DNA of 64,000 nucleotides from Blasia pusilla (lineage: Eukaryota > Marchantiophyta > Marchantiopsida > Blasiales). The stretch covers positions 15,190,001-15,254,000 of the forward strand of contig CM114275.1 in the NCBI GenBank assembly GCA_050084515.1. Direction: 5' to 3'. Of the stretch, positions 1 through 9,399 are shown piece after piece. The translations under genes were made by a program, and so were the position numbers. The notes beneath the pieces are model-generated. The model searched no databases. It worked only from the letters and a program-made list of their open reading frames with translations, and was not told where the DNA came from. The stretch's first letter is position 1. Every line of letters starts with the position of its first letter.

Positions 1-261
1 CAAATAGTTTGACCCGGATGGGTTTCGGATGACTTGCACTTGGATCTTCAAGCCCGGAGTGGCCAAAGGTTCTTGCAACTCGTCGGAATCGGATGGGTTG
101 TAGTAGGTGTTTCCTAGGTGTTCCAACACGTCGGGACCCGACGGGTCACAGAGTCGTTCATGGGATGCCTCGGCCTTGCAACCCGTCTGGTTTCAACATG
201 TAGCTTATTTCTTTGACTTTTGAGCTATTTTTGTTCCCTTCTAACATTGCCATCGTTGCAG
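1..261 (+). other. MULE-A intron (3' part) of the SWIM-finger gene
   Basis: This stretch matches the intron of the SWIM-finger gene in copies B (11546-12067) and F (59820-60346). It ends in a TTGCAG acceptor directly before the exon that begins GGATTGAACATTCA. Degenerate palindromes of the CAACCCGTCGGA type lie inside it. The upstream exon is outside the window. Confidence 0.65.
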
Positions 262-1786
262 GGATTGAACATTCATAAAAATGCCCTCTGTCCCAACACA
301 AGTGGAGCAGAAAGTATTCATTCCTCCTGGAGGTCATCACAAGCATGCCAACGAAATTTCACTTGTGGAGGCATGCCAACAAGACCAGGCAAGAGCAATG
401 CTACAGTCTGCAACATCCCATATCTTCCTCATTAAAGGCATAACAAAAGGAAGGGGGCCTTCGATCTACGAGCTCTACGTCAGGATGGCTGTGAGATCTA
501 GTGATGAAAAACTCTATGTGGAAGCCTTCAACCGGTGCGTAGCACGAACACCCCTCAAGCAAAACCTACACATTGGTGGGGATATTCGTGGGCGGGTTTC
601 AAGACGTCCCACACAGATGGTGGTAGAGCAGTCCGAGCAAGACTCGTGGAGACCAGATAAGTATCTAGACTTCAGGTAGGTGAAGAGGCAGCATCGAGGA
701 ACGAATTTGGTGATTGATTTGGATGAGGAAATAACGCCGCCCAGGTATTCGGGGACCCAGGACCGCTCTCAAATCCGTGATGGAGTAACTTCTCCAAAAT
801 CCGTGAATGTTTTATTTCAAAAGCCCTCTGTTGCTGGAAGTTCGCAACATCCGGTCACTGGGGTGGTTCAACAATATGGGATTGCGATAATGGAGGTGGA
901 TTGCAACCTAAAACGGTGGCATATATCTTGGAGCAACCCAGGACGTGGACTCACTTGCAGGGCAGGATCTGATGGCATTAGGAGAGCATGCGACACTTTC
1001 CTAAATAAGAACTGTACAAGGACTGGACGACCACTGCGTGGGTTTTGGGGACTCAAAACCTTTGATCGTTTCACGAGGAACGGGGATCAATTGAAGTACT
1101 TCTTCTGCCCAAATGAATCTTGCGCTTTCCGTAAGTCTTATCTGGCTGCCATTGGAGCTCCGGGGAATACCCCCACGATTTGGCCCATCGCCGCAGGTAC
1201 AAACTACACTCAAGACGAAGTGGAAAATCTTACAAGTGCCGGTTTCAGACTCGTAGACGGAGGAAGTTCAGAGCATGTTCGCATTACAGAGACCTTCGCA
1301 TTTCATATTCAACCCAAGATTGATGTCAACATGTACCAGGAGAAGGTGGATGATTTCAATCCAAAATTTCTGTTTGAGTCTAGAAATGGGGTGAAGAGAA
1401 ACAGAATGTGTAGGCCAACGGTGGAGAGAGCAAAGCGTATTGCATCAGCTCGGGAGGAAAAAATGGAGATCATCGCCATGAAAGATGTCCTGAGTGGCAA
1501 TGGAATAGGAAGGATGTATTGGGTCAGGAACAACACTGTAAATTCAAGTGTCACAAGGGTGTATGTGGTGCACATCTGTTGCTTTCCCACATGTTCATGT
1601 GATGATTTTGTCCAAAGAGAGATAAGTGGCAAAAGGTATTTCCCTTCTAAGCACATGTACTATGTGTTGCTAGTTGTTTTAAGAGAGTCGGAGGTAGGAG
1701 TAGGAATCCACCAACCAATTCTTTCCCTCAAAGAAGTGCGAAGTATTTTAAACAAACCAATTGAAGGATGCAAAATGAGGTTTTAG
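262..1786 (+). pseudogene. MULE-A SWIM zinc-finger protein, exon 2 (broken)
   Basis: This is the C-terminal exon of the right-arm gene of the MULE family. The body holds a CPNESC segment and ends in a SWIM finger with layout CxC-x15-CxH (about 1592-1654), the zinc-binding module found at the C terminus of MULE transposases. Three lesions are visible against copies B and F. An extra A near 355 shifts the frame. A TAG stands at 677-679. The third zinc ligand has changed from Cys to Ser (TCT at 1646-1648; TGT in B and F). The last 368 codons are open. The protein is most likely the C-terminal half of a transposase or its DNA-binding partner, inferred from the SWIM module and the element context. 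This copy is not functional. Confidence 0.75.
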
Positions 1787-1945
1787 ATTGTACTTTCATT
1801 TTTCCAAAACCTTTACTTTGAGCTTGAACTCTATTCAGCCCAGGGCAAATGATAGATTGTTTCCAGACCTTGGATGGAAAAAGTGATTGGTTCCACACTT
1901 ATGATTCCACTAATTTTTCAGTTCTTTAAATTTTGTGCAATTTGC

Positions 1946-1971
1946 AACCGGTCGGACTCTGATGGGTTGCC
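1946..1971. repeat. Dispersed 27-bp palindrome in the MULE-A 3' UTR
   Basis: A degenerate GCAACC-GTCGGACT...GGGTTGC palindrome lies between the SWIM gene stop and the right terminal repeat. The same position is occupied in copies B (about 13747) and F (about 62027), so it was present in their common ancestor. Confidence 0.6.
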
Positions 1972-2027
1972 AAAATATGGAAGAGGAAAAAAAAACTGTG
2001 GGAGTGCTTACTAATTGAGCAAAAAAG

Positions 2028-2160
2028 TGCAAAAAAATTCACACAAAAAGTTTCCTCTCTTCAACCCAACGGAAACTCTCTTTAAAAAAAATATCTATTT
2101 CAGTTGAAGGTAGTTTCCTCTCTCCTCTCTTCCTCTCTTCCTCTCCTCTTACCGCACCTC
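2028..2160 (+). repeat. MULE-A right terminal inverted repeat
   Basis: An A-rich inner part is followed by a pyrimidine block of CTCTCCTCTTCC repeats ending in CTTACCGCACCTC. It matches the right ends of B (to 13978) and F (to 62259), and its reverse complement resembles the left ends at 2802 and 19551. The next nine bases, CAAGAAGGT at 2161, should be one half of a target duplication whose partner lies left of the window. Confidence 0.75.
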
Positions 2161-2801
2161 CAAGAAGGTCGACAACGACTTCTCGCTGGCCTTTGGTACC
2201 TATTCTTCCCTTGGCCCCTTTTGAGAATTGGGTTATCAATTTTGTGGGTCCTATCTCACCCGCCACCCGACACACACACCGGAAGTATATTTTAATTGCT
2301 ACGGATTATTGCACCAAAATGGTGGAAGTAGTTGCTACTCAAAAGGATGACAGTACGGCAATGGGCAAGTTTTTGTATGAAATGATTATTTCTAGATATG
2401 GCTGTCCTCTGGAATTGGTGAGCGACCGGGGAACTCATTTTCTCAACCAGATGGTTGAAGCTCTGATCGACCACTTTCTAATCAAGCACTGGAAGACAAC
2501 CGCGTACAACCCCAAGGCCAATGGATTAACAAAGGAGTCCAATGGGCTGATTTGTAGGATCTTGAATCGACTGAAGGTCACGTATGCATATGATTGGGAT
2601 ACCAAGATTCTTGCTGCACTCTAGGCCTATTGCACAGTGAAGAAAATCACTACTAGGTACACACCGTTCTATCTGACCTACGGCATTCAACCCCTCGTTC
2701 CAATTGAATGGGATGTGCCCACCCATCAAATTTTAGAAGAAGAAAGAAACGAAGAAGAGTCAGCGGTCATTGCAAGGATGAATGAAGACTTGGTTGTAGT
2801 G
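2161..2801 (+). pseudogene. Gypsy1 integrase fragment between MULE-A and MULE-B
   Basis: The translation gives Ty3/gypsy integrase core: a GPISPATR-like segment, an LVSDRG motif with the second catalytic Asp, and KANGLTKESNGLI, where the catalytic Glu of NGxxE appears to be Lys. A TAG at 2622-2624 replaces Trp (ALWAY in related copies), after which the frame goes on to DLVVV at 2801. The missing continuation (EEVRHLALSHT) begins at 13979 on the far side of MULE-B, so the two pieces were one gene before B inserted. Confidence 0.85.
2793..2801. repeat. 9-bp target-site duplication of MULE-B, left copy
   Basis: GTTGTAGTG here is repeated exactly at 13979-13987. Removing 2802-13987 restores an uninterrupted integrase frame. 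Nine bases is the usual MULE duplication size. A tenth base (G) is shared on both sides, so 10 bp cannot be excluded. Confidence 0.9.
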
Positions 2802-2900
2802 GGGGGCTCGTATTCTGGCAGGAGAGAGTAAGAGAGGAGAGTCTACCTTAAAAAAAAAAGGGCCAAATCCGCCTCCTCTCTTCAAAACTTTTTGACATAT
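2802..2900 (+). repeat. MULE-B left terminal inverted repeat
   Basis: It starts GGGGGCTCGTATTCTGGCA, then a purine block of GAGAGAG repeats, an A run, and CCTCCTCTCTTCAAAAC. The left end of MULE-D (19551) has the same order of parts, and MULE-X shows it inverted (41280-41403). The inner part mirrors the right terminal repeat. Confidence 0.8.
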
Positions 2901-3963
2901 TTGAAAATTTTTTTGCTTTCAAATTCATGAAATCTTTAGAAGAGAGTAGGTAGTGGTCCACATTCGGGCCTAAAGAAACCTCCTTTTTCCAGGGGGCGTA
3001 AAAAAAGTAGACATCATAAGACCACTACAAACATTTTTCCATCACTCTCCATGTGAGCCTAAGTTTCTTAACATTGCCTGTCTCGGTCTACAATAAGCAG
3101 TGCCCATGGGTATTTTTGTTGGAGGACTACCCGGATGCGCATTGGTACGATGCCAACCTCTCTTTTTGCAAAGATTCTTGCATGCATCATGGCCTCCCCT
3201 GAATTGCCTCATAACCAACTTTCTGTTGGTTATGAATGGTGTCTGCTCAAGACCAACTTTGTGAGATGTGAACACATGAGACGATAATTAAACCAAAAGA
3301 TTGTTAGCTGTCTGGAGTAAAGAGGAATTGATGTCCCTTCATTCAGATCCTAAATCTGAGAAACCGAGAAGCTGCATCCCTCCCAACCCCTCGGAATTTT
3401 ACAGGTTGCAACTCTTGCAACCCATCGGAATCAGATGGCTTGCACCCCTTGCAAGCAAGCTCACCATAAGAAAGAAAAGATTTTGAGAAGGGATTTTCCC
3501 TTCCACCCTACACCCACGAAAATCCAATAGGTTGGAATCCGAAAAGGAAATCCGACAGTTAATAGGAATCCTGCACATCTTAGACAAGAAAAGAAGCCTA
3601 CAACTGGTTTGATGAATCTAGGGGAACGAGCCAAAAGTGAAGAAGCCGGCCACAATGCCTCAGAAGTTGGTCTCACAGGGAAAGAGTCCGATCACTCAAG
3701 CAGCCAACCTGTCGGAATCCGACACCTTGCCTGGAAACGGTTAAAAAGTTGCAGTGGTCAAAAAGTGAAAAGTTGCAACCCGTCTGAATCATATGGGTTG
3801 CAAAATTGTAATTCTGAGTAGCTAGAAGAACACAATCCACAAGTCCCAAAAAATATTCATCAAACTTTTACAAACACCATTATCGGTTGAAAAAATCTCG
3901 TCCTTTATTACCTCTGAAGGAACCTCGGAAATGTACATTTGATCTAGTCTATGATTTCTTCGG
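2901..3963. other. MULE-B left subterminal region, no convincing gene
   Basis: This stretch is shared with MULE-D (about 19650-20640), including the segment around CATCACTCTCCATGTGAGCC and several palindromes (about 3385-3430, 3706-3730, 3776-3802). A 77-codon frame on the minus strand at 3042-3275 is broken by stops in the D copy, so I do not call it a gene. The region may hold the 3' end of the methyltransferase-gene transcript. Confidence 0.5.
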
Positions 3964-4640
3964 CCTCGTCATCTACAAATCTACTCCTAACTCTCCTAGG
4001 TTCCTGTACAAAAGGAATGTCCTGGGATACAAGTGGCTCCTCTGGCCGATTGTAGACGGGGATCGAAAATGTTGGCAAATTCGAGAGCCTTGGCCCCCCC
4101 TAGGTACACCATAACGGTCCCATGTAACCTGATTTGAGTCCCACCGCCTTCCTTGGCAGTATATCTTGTACGCTCTGCAATGTGACACCCATCCAATATC
4201 AATATGTGCTCCGTCCTTGGAAATACCATGATGGCAATCCCACAGGTAGTAGGAATCCAACACGTGTGAGAGAAGAGAAGAAGCCTACGCCTTGTTTGAC
4301 GATACTAGGGGAAGGTGCCAAAGTGAAGAAGCCCGCCAGACTGCCTCTTAAGTTGGACCAATAGGGAAAGAGTCCGATCACTCACGCAGCCAACCTGTCC
4401 GAAGTGGTTAAAAAGGTGTAGTGGTCAAAAAGTGAAAAGTTGCAAGCCGTGGAAATCCGAGGAGTTGCAAAATAGAAGTTCTCGGTGTACATAGACGATC
4501 ACATTCGAAAAGACATAAAAGATATTTAGCAAACTTTTTGAAACACCACCATCGTTCGAAAAAATATTGTCCTTTATTACATCCGAAAGAAGCTCGGAAC
4601 TGTACATTTGATCTATTCTATGAATTCTTTTGCCCTCATC
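3831..4640. repeat. Internal duplication in the MULE left arm
   Basis: A block of about 130 bp containing the DDEA...EIID codons, followed by ATCAAATGTACA and a CCTTTATTACATC-like run, occurs twice: near 3840-3965 and near 4500-4640. MULE-D has the same pair (about 20530-20660 and 21200-21360), so the duplication is older than the split of the copies. Confidence 0.6.
3964..4263 (-). pseudogene. MULE-B small conserved exon downstream of the methyltransferase gene (broken)
   Basis: The frame begins around HIDIGWVSHCRAYKIYCQG, continues RRWDSNQVTWDRYGVP, then shifts after RGG. The MULE-D counterpart (20640-20891) is open through IPVYNRLEEPLVSQD to a natural end in DDEAQEIID. A third version lies inverted in MULE-X (39290-39560). 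Conservation in three copies suggests real coding sequence, either an alternative 3' exon of the methyltransferase gene or a small separate gene. I do not recognise the domain. Confidence 0.45.
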
Positions 4641-4699
4641 ATCAAATAAATCCCTACTCCAAATGCTGCAGTCAAGCTGGGTCCTTGAGTTCTTTGAAC

Positions 4700-5212
4700 T
4701 CACTCGTTATCGTCCGAGAGCTCTTGCAAAATTACTTTCGGCCTTGCCCTCCCGATTTTCTGAATCGTTGGAAGTGACGATGGTGTCACTACCAATGGTG
4801 GGTCTGGAACTGGAGCTCTCGGCTTTGGAGGAGAGTTGTACGCCCCAACTAGCCTGTCGTAATCTGCCTTTGCCTCCTTGCAAAGGTCAAACAGTTCCTG
4901 CCTTCCCTCGAGGCAGAGAATGTTCCTGCCACTCTGCAAGGCGCCTTTGATACTCGCCCCTGAAAGGCCCACTAAGTCGAACACCAAGTCACCCGGCCTT
5001 GAGCAGAGCTTGATGAGCGTTTGCATCAGGGTTGGCGACTTTTCCCTTCCTCCAAGTAGTGGGGTACCGTCTTGCATGAAAATTCCCAGGGGGGAATTGT
5101 AAAAACTATCTAAGCTGTACCCATCGGAGCATGGATCCATACGATCTTGGATCTTAAACACCTGGAAGTTGTGCTTGGGCCGAACGAAGCAGTAAACATA
5201 AGAGTGGTCCAT
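4700..5212 (-). CDS. MULE-B methyltransferase exon 4: motifs X and I (open)
   Basis: The exon follows a TTTACAG acceptor and starts MDHSYVYCFVRP. It is open for 170 codons to a stop after QELSDDNE. REKSPTLMQTLIKLCSRPGD matches the family pattern EKPxxLxxxLIxxxSxPGD. FDLVGLSGAS stands where DPFxGSGTT binds S-adenosylmethionine; D, S and G are kept. GRNILCLEGRQEL supplies the following strand with its acidic residue. The tail is Pro-rich. The MULE-D copy (21410-21924) has the same motifs with one frameshift; MULE-F lost this exon to copia2. This identification of the methyltransferase fold is the firmest in the gene. Confidence 0.75.
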   Translation of the reverse strand: MDHSYVYCFVRPKHNFQVFKIQDRMDPCSDGYSLDSFYNSPLGIFMQDGTPLLGGREKSPTLMQTLIKLCSRPGDLVFDLVGLSGASIKGALQSGRNILCLEGRQELFDLCKEAKADYDRLVGAYNSPPKPRAPVPDPPLVVTPSSLPTIQKIGRARPKVILQELSDDNE

Positions 5213-5329
5213 CTGTAAAGAAGCACGTTGGAAACAATGTCAGCAACTTGGCCACTGGGCCACTGGTCTACTCTCAGTATGGTGACATAATGTGCAACAC
5301 GTCATCAAAGATCAACCTGTCGGAGTGCG

Positions 5330-5650
5330 ACGGGTTGTTTTTGTCCATGACCAACCCGTCCGAAGGCGACAGGTTGTTGGCTTAGAGCAGCCCATGCTTG
5401 GCTGAGAGCAACCCGTCGCTTTCCGACTGGTTGCATCTTTCCCAAAACACAGGGAAACACAGGGAAAAAGCATAAGCACCTGCAATCCGTCGGAACCCGA
5501 CGGGTTGCAGGTGGTGATGCGTTTTCCCTGTGTTTCTGGGAAAGATGCAACCCGTCGCAAAGCGACGGGTTGCTCTAAGCCAAGCATGGGCTGCTCTTAG
5601 CCAGCAACCTATCGCCTTCCGACGGGTTGCTCACGGACAAAAACAACACG
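5330..5650. repeat. Long inverted repeat in intron 3 of the MULE-B methyltransferase gene
   Basis: About 150 bp (5330-5485) recurs as a reverse complement at 5500-5650, around a central palindrome near 5484-5509. Shared blocks are TTTTTGTCC, GAGCAGCCCATGCTTGGCT and the CACAGGGAAA run. Short palindromes nest within each arm; one at 5547-5573 is perfect (GCAACCCGTCGC, AAA, GCGACGGGTTGC). MULE-D has only one arm (about 22120-22240), so the fold-back arose in B. A transcript through it would form a long hairpin. Confidence 0.85.
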
Positions 5651-5689
5651 TCAGAGAAATACAATGTGGAGACAGGAATAGAGCCTTAC

Positions 5690-7704
5690 CCGAATTTGAC
5701 TCGTCGCGGATCGGAGTGGGTACTCGTTCTTGATGATCCACGATTGCGCCGTCCTCCACTTCAGCGACCTCTTGACGCACTGGAGGTTGAAAAGCTCGTC
5801 CTCGCTCCCTTTAGTCAAAACTAAGAAGCAGCCCTTGTCACTCAGATAAGCGTCTACAAAGGAAAACATGAGCGTGATCTGGTCATAAGAAAGGGGAACA
5901 TTTCAGTCTAGGACCCCGTCGGATGGATTCTCATCCCACAATCGCAACCCCGAGGGCAAATCAGCGATCAAGAGATCCACCGCCTCCTCTTCGACCACTC
6001 CATGGACCGTCCAGGGAGCGTGCCCGTTTTGTTGAAGCTTCTGTCCCAGCGTTGTCAATTTCTTGATGGCGGGTGTCGACGCTTGAGAACTGAAACTTTT
6101 CAGCTCATCCAGTAGATTCGTGAACTGAAGGATGACGCTTGTCCAGGTCATTGTTTCTCTATGTCTTCCCAAGGATGATGGACTGTATTCTCCTTGGGAC
6201 AACCCTGGCGCCTCTCGATTCCGCTTCTCCCGAGTCTGCGGTCGGCTTGTTGGGGTCTCTATGACCTCAGACTTTGGTGGGGTTTTTTTCGCGAAGGACC
6301 TGGTCCGACCCTCTCTCCCCGCTCGCCCGGAAGATTCCGGCTCTGACCTTGAATCTTCAACCTCTCTTTGGGAAGACTCGGCCTTGGAATTCTTCGATCC
6401 CCTCGCCTTGCCTTTGAGACCCGCTGTAAATTTGTCTTTGGCTGTGTGGACCTTGGAAGCCAACTCCGCTATCTCGAGGGCTTGCTCTTCCGCATCTCCT
6501 TCAAAAAAGTCTTCAGGCTCCACAAAATTGGGGATGTCGTCCCGTCCTACGACCACTGCATCATAAATCAAGCGTAGATCTTTCTCGGTAATGTCCTCAG
6601 GGTCGTTGAAGTCGAGCCAAATTGGGATCTTCACCTCCCAATGAGCCATCTCCGTGTCGTACATGGAGAACCCCTCTCCATCAGGCGGAGAAGCCCACAA
6701 TTTGCAGGCTGCCGGTATTTTTTGCCAAGTACCTGCATTCTTACAATGGATGAGGTACTTGAACACCATACGTTGGGCAGCTCTTAGTCGAACTGCATTG
6801 GCCGCCTGCTCCTGAAGATCTCGCTTCTTCTTTGCGAAATCCCTTTTTTTCCCCTCGATTTCTTCGTCAAGGTCTGCCTGAGGGAGGATGCAATCCTTGA
6901 ACATCGTCTTGAAACCTGGGTTTTTGATGGGCTTGTCCCAGATGTCATCGAGCCAAAGTTTGGAATCTACAGCACTCTCCAGGTTTGCTTCCTCCGGAAG
7001 TGGCTCCGCTTCTTTTCAGCTCCGCTTGGAGACTGTCAAGCATGGACTTCCCGATAAGGCGCAACTCGTCCCAAAATGACCATTCGCGGAGCCAGTGGGA
7101 GATTACTAGATCAGAGACACCCGGAGGATGGTGTACTGCCCTCTTTTGGGCCTCTATGCCCTCGAGACTGATTTTCATCAGTTTTATTCTCCTAAATTTG
7201 CTTATTCCGGACAAGGCAAATCGATGCACGCGATCGAGAGACACTTTCTCCCCAATCCGACCTTGCGGATCTTCATCCCTTTTCTGCTGGCGCTTGATTA
7301 TCGCCTCCAACTACTTGTAGAAATCCGGACGAAGTTTGGGGTTGAGAATGGGGATGTAGCACTGTATCTTGCTTGCCGTGTACTTCGTAGCTGCAGATAC
7401 TGTAGCTTGGATGAATTTTGCACGTTAAGACACAGACACTTTCTCCCTCCGCTCCAGCTCCAATGCAGCGCTCTTCTTGGCGGCCTGTATCTTCGACCAG
7501 AAAAGGATTGTGATGGCTGCATCTTGGGAAATAAATTTATTTGCCCAAGTCTTCTTTTTGATTTGTGCACCCTTTGCCAGCATCTCATTTACAAGGGCGT
7601 CGCCCAAGAACCCCTAGTACTCTGCCGGGTGCGTCGTTAGCATTTTCTTCACCCGATCGTAATCCTGGATCCAATGGTGGGTGACATTCCCCTCCGATAC
7701 AATC
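5690..7704 (-). pseudogene. MULE-B methyltransferase exon 3: linker and motif IV (broken)
   Basis: The exon runs from an AG acceptor (7705) to a GTAAG donor at 5689. Early codons give GDALVNEMLAKG and KTWANKFISQDA. The middle holds HHPPGVSD and a WLREWSFWD segment, then a helical charged part (DFAKKKRDLQEQAA) and a low-complexity Ser/Arg/Glu linker. The end is VDLLIADLPSGLRLWDENPS with the motif-IV-like DLPS at 5951-5962, then NVPLSYDQITLMFSF and DKGCFLVLT, the usual helix-strand after motif IV. A stop near 7425, a frameshift near 7015 and a TGA for Trp at 5903-5905 interrupt it. The version in D has a frameshift at a T run (25438-25449). Confidence 0.7.
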
Positions 7705-8183
7705 CTCCACATCCAAACTCAATATAAGAATTTTTGTAAGGTACATGGGTTCCTGCAACCCGTCAGACTCTGACAGATCGTCACAGCTCAAGGTCGGATT
7801 GTAGCAACGAGCTAAATTTTGCAACCCATCGGAGTTTGACGGATTGCATTCAGATTTGTGATTTCCTGGTTTCAACCCGTCGGACTCCAACGGGTTTTCA
7901 GATAGTCTGTATCAAAAGTGAACATATCAACCCGTCAAAGTCCGACAGGTTGCGCAATTTCAATGAAAGCTGCAATTTGACGCCAAAAATGTAGCTCCCA
8001 ACTTCCGAATGCAACCTGTCAAACTCCGACGAGTTGCTTTCGGCCAAAAACATCTTAAACCTGTGATCAGTCAAGCAACTCGTTGGAGTCCGACGAGTTG
8101 ATTTCGGCCAAAAACATCCCAAAAACAATGGCGACTCAAACAACTTGTCAGAGTCTGACGGTTTGCAGCAAGAAGAAACTTAT
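7705..8183 (-). repeat. MULE-B intron 2 with palindrome-unit array
   Basis: The intron carries single palindromes (about 7758-7785, 7830-7858, 7876-7895) and about three tandem units near 8010-8170. Each unit is a CAACTCGTCGGA-type palindrome plus TTTCGGCCAAAAACATCC. Copies D and F hold five such units at the same place. The donor is mutated: ATAAG replaces GTAAG at 8183, whereas MULE-F has GTAAGTTT. Confidence 0.7.
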
Positions 8184-8652
8184 GTGTTCATGGCATGCAT
8201 GGCCATCTCCACCGTCGCCATGTGATGAGGGTAAGGATGAAGCACCACTGCCTTCACACAAAAATGTGCCTCCAAGGAGTTTGGGCGCTCCTCTGCAAAC
8301 TTTGTCCATGCCATGAACCTATGATTTCCATCCCAGATGAAGAAATACAGGTTCCTCATCCAGCTGAATTCCGTCCCCTCTACTTGCCTTCTGAATTCCT
8401 GATCTCTCATCCTCCAGAATGTGTCAAGCGATTCCAAGTCCTCCTCCATAACCAGCGCTTGGGTTCCATGGTCATCATAAGGCTAAACATAGAACGAGGA
8501 GGGCTGTCGGCGAGGATCTTTGTGGCGCCGATTGTTTGAGCCGCAATATCCTTGTTAGATCGAATTTGCGGGACGTACTCCATTGTCCGAAATCGGCATA
8601 CTGGAATTCTTGGGGCGTTGTGGCCCTCCATCAGTGCCATCTGCTTTACCAC
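8184..8652 (-). pseudogene. MULE-B exon 2: ParB-like domain (frameshifted)
   Basis: It begins after a TGTGACAG acceptor with VVKQMALMEGHNAPRIP. After one frameshift it continues MRDQEFRRQVEGTEFSWMRN, LYFFIWDGNHRFMAW and AEERPNSLEAHFCVKAVVLH. The core [hydrophobic]-DGNHRF-x-A fits the (D/E)GxxRLxA turn of the ParB/sulfiredoxin fold. MULE-F is open across almost the whole exon and MULE-E keeps DANHRFMAW. The fold assignment rests on this one motif and on its place before a DNA methyltransferase, a pairing known in phages and bacteria, so it is moderate. Confidence 0.5.
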
Positions 8653-8750
8653 CTGTCACAACGGGGACAAGATCAATAAGCTACATTGAATTGCCAATGA
8701 ATTGCAACATGGACCTTCACATAATTCAAAAAACACAGATCCTCTCTTAC

Positions 8751-9380
8751 CCGCTCAAAGATTGGGTCGGTGTCTTGGCCAGCCGACCGCTCTGAGATAG
8801 CAGCTGGCAAGTCCACTGGAAACTCGTCGATCTGATAGAGGTCGATTTCTTCTGCTGGGCTTAGAGACGAGGATGACCGCTCTCCTGCTTCTTCAGCGAT
8901 ATCCACCATCTCCACGATGGCGGTCCTCATGACCTCATAAATCGTGACTTGAACCCGGCCGCGTTTCGCTATATTGATTGTGTCCCTAGACTTCATCGGG
9001 GACATTTCCTGCATCTCAACACTTTTGATTGGACAGGCAGGGCTTTTTTCAATGGCTATTGCTTTTTCCCTCTGAGCTTTAGCCAATTCTGCTTTCCTCA
9101 CCGACGCGTCCAGACGCTTCTTTTCTTGCTTTTCGTTGGCAACCCTTTTCTTCAAGGCCTGCGACGCCTCAGCCTCTCTGTTCTGTTTATTGAGCGCCTC
9201 CTGTACACGTTTTGCAAGAAGCTCCTGCTTGTGCATCTCCGCTTCCCTTTCCCGCTCCTTGATTTCTTGCTGGCTTATCTCATTGGCCGAACAAGGCCTT
9301 GGAGATGGTGACGTAGGAGTCCTCATGGACTTGGGAGTGAAGCTCCCAGACTTGTTTGCTTGAGATTTTTTCCTCGTCAT
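8751..9380 (-). CDS. MULE-B exon 1: N-terminal coiled-coil segment (open)
   Basis: The frame opens at ATG 9380 (MTRKKSQANKSGSFTPK) and is uninterrupted to a GTAAG donor at 8750. Residues 1-35 are basic and Ser/Pro-rich, resembling a nuclear targeting segment. About residues 38-115 form a highly charged heptad-like coiled coil (EIKEREREAEMHKQELLAK and onward). An acidic stretch with PAEEIDLYQIDEFPVDLP precedes the donor. The start is supported by the aligned ATGs of MULE-E (43268) and MULE-F (57695) and by a TATA box about 280 bp upstream in B. Confidence 0.65.
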
Positions 9381-9399
9381 TTTTCCCAGAAATGCCTCG

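Larger units (their letters stand above)
4700..9380 (-). pseudogene. MULE-B ParB-like/DNA methyltransferase gene (four exons, broken)
   Basis: The gene reads leftward. Exons from comparing copies: 9380-8751, 8652-8184, 7704-5690 and 5212-4700. The order is an N-terminal coiled coil, a ParB-like domain with DGNHRF, a long charged linker ending in methyltransferase motif IV, then motifs X and I. Motif IV before motif I is the beta-class order of N4-cytosine and N6-adenine DNA methyltransferases (Pfam N6_N4_Mtase). The inferred role is DNA binding and modification in the nucleus, perhaps of the element itself. Motif IV reads DLPS instead of a DPPY-type tetrapeptide, so catalysis is doubtful even in the ancestor. 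Lesions in this copy include a frameshift in exon 2, a mutated splice donor at 8183, stops in exon 3 (one after SVS near 7425, a TGA for Trp at 5903-5905) and a frameshift near 7015. Confidence 0.75.

Noticed and set aside
1987-2160. Simple-sequence repeat unrelated to mobile DNA
   Set aside because: The CT-rich block recurs at the same place in three MULE copies and, inverted, at the left ends, and in MULE-B it abuts the target duplication. It is therefore a terminal repeat.
3042-3275. 77-codon minus-strand frame with several Cys residues
   Set aside because: The MULE-D counterpart near 19800-19930 has in-frame stops and a truncation, so the frame is not conserved.
4700-9380. Bacterial contamination as the source of the methyltransferase sequence
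   Set aside because: The gene has introns with GT-AG sites, plant-type TATA boxes and plant retroelement insertions with target duplications, and lies within MULE ends.
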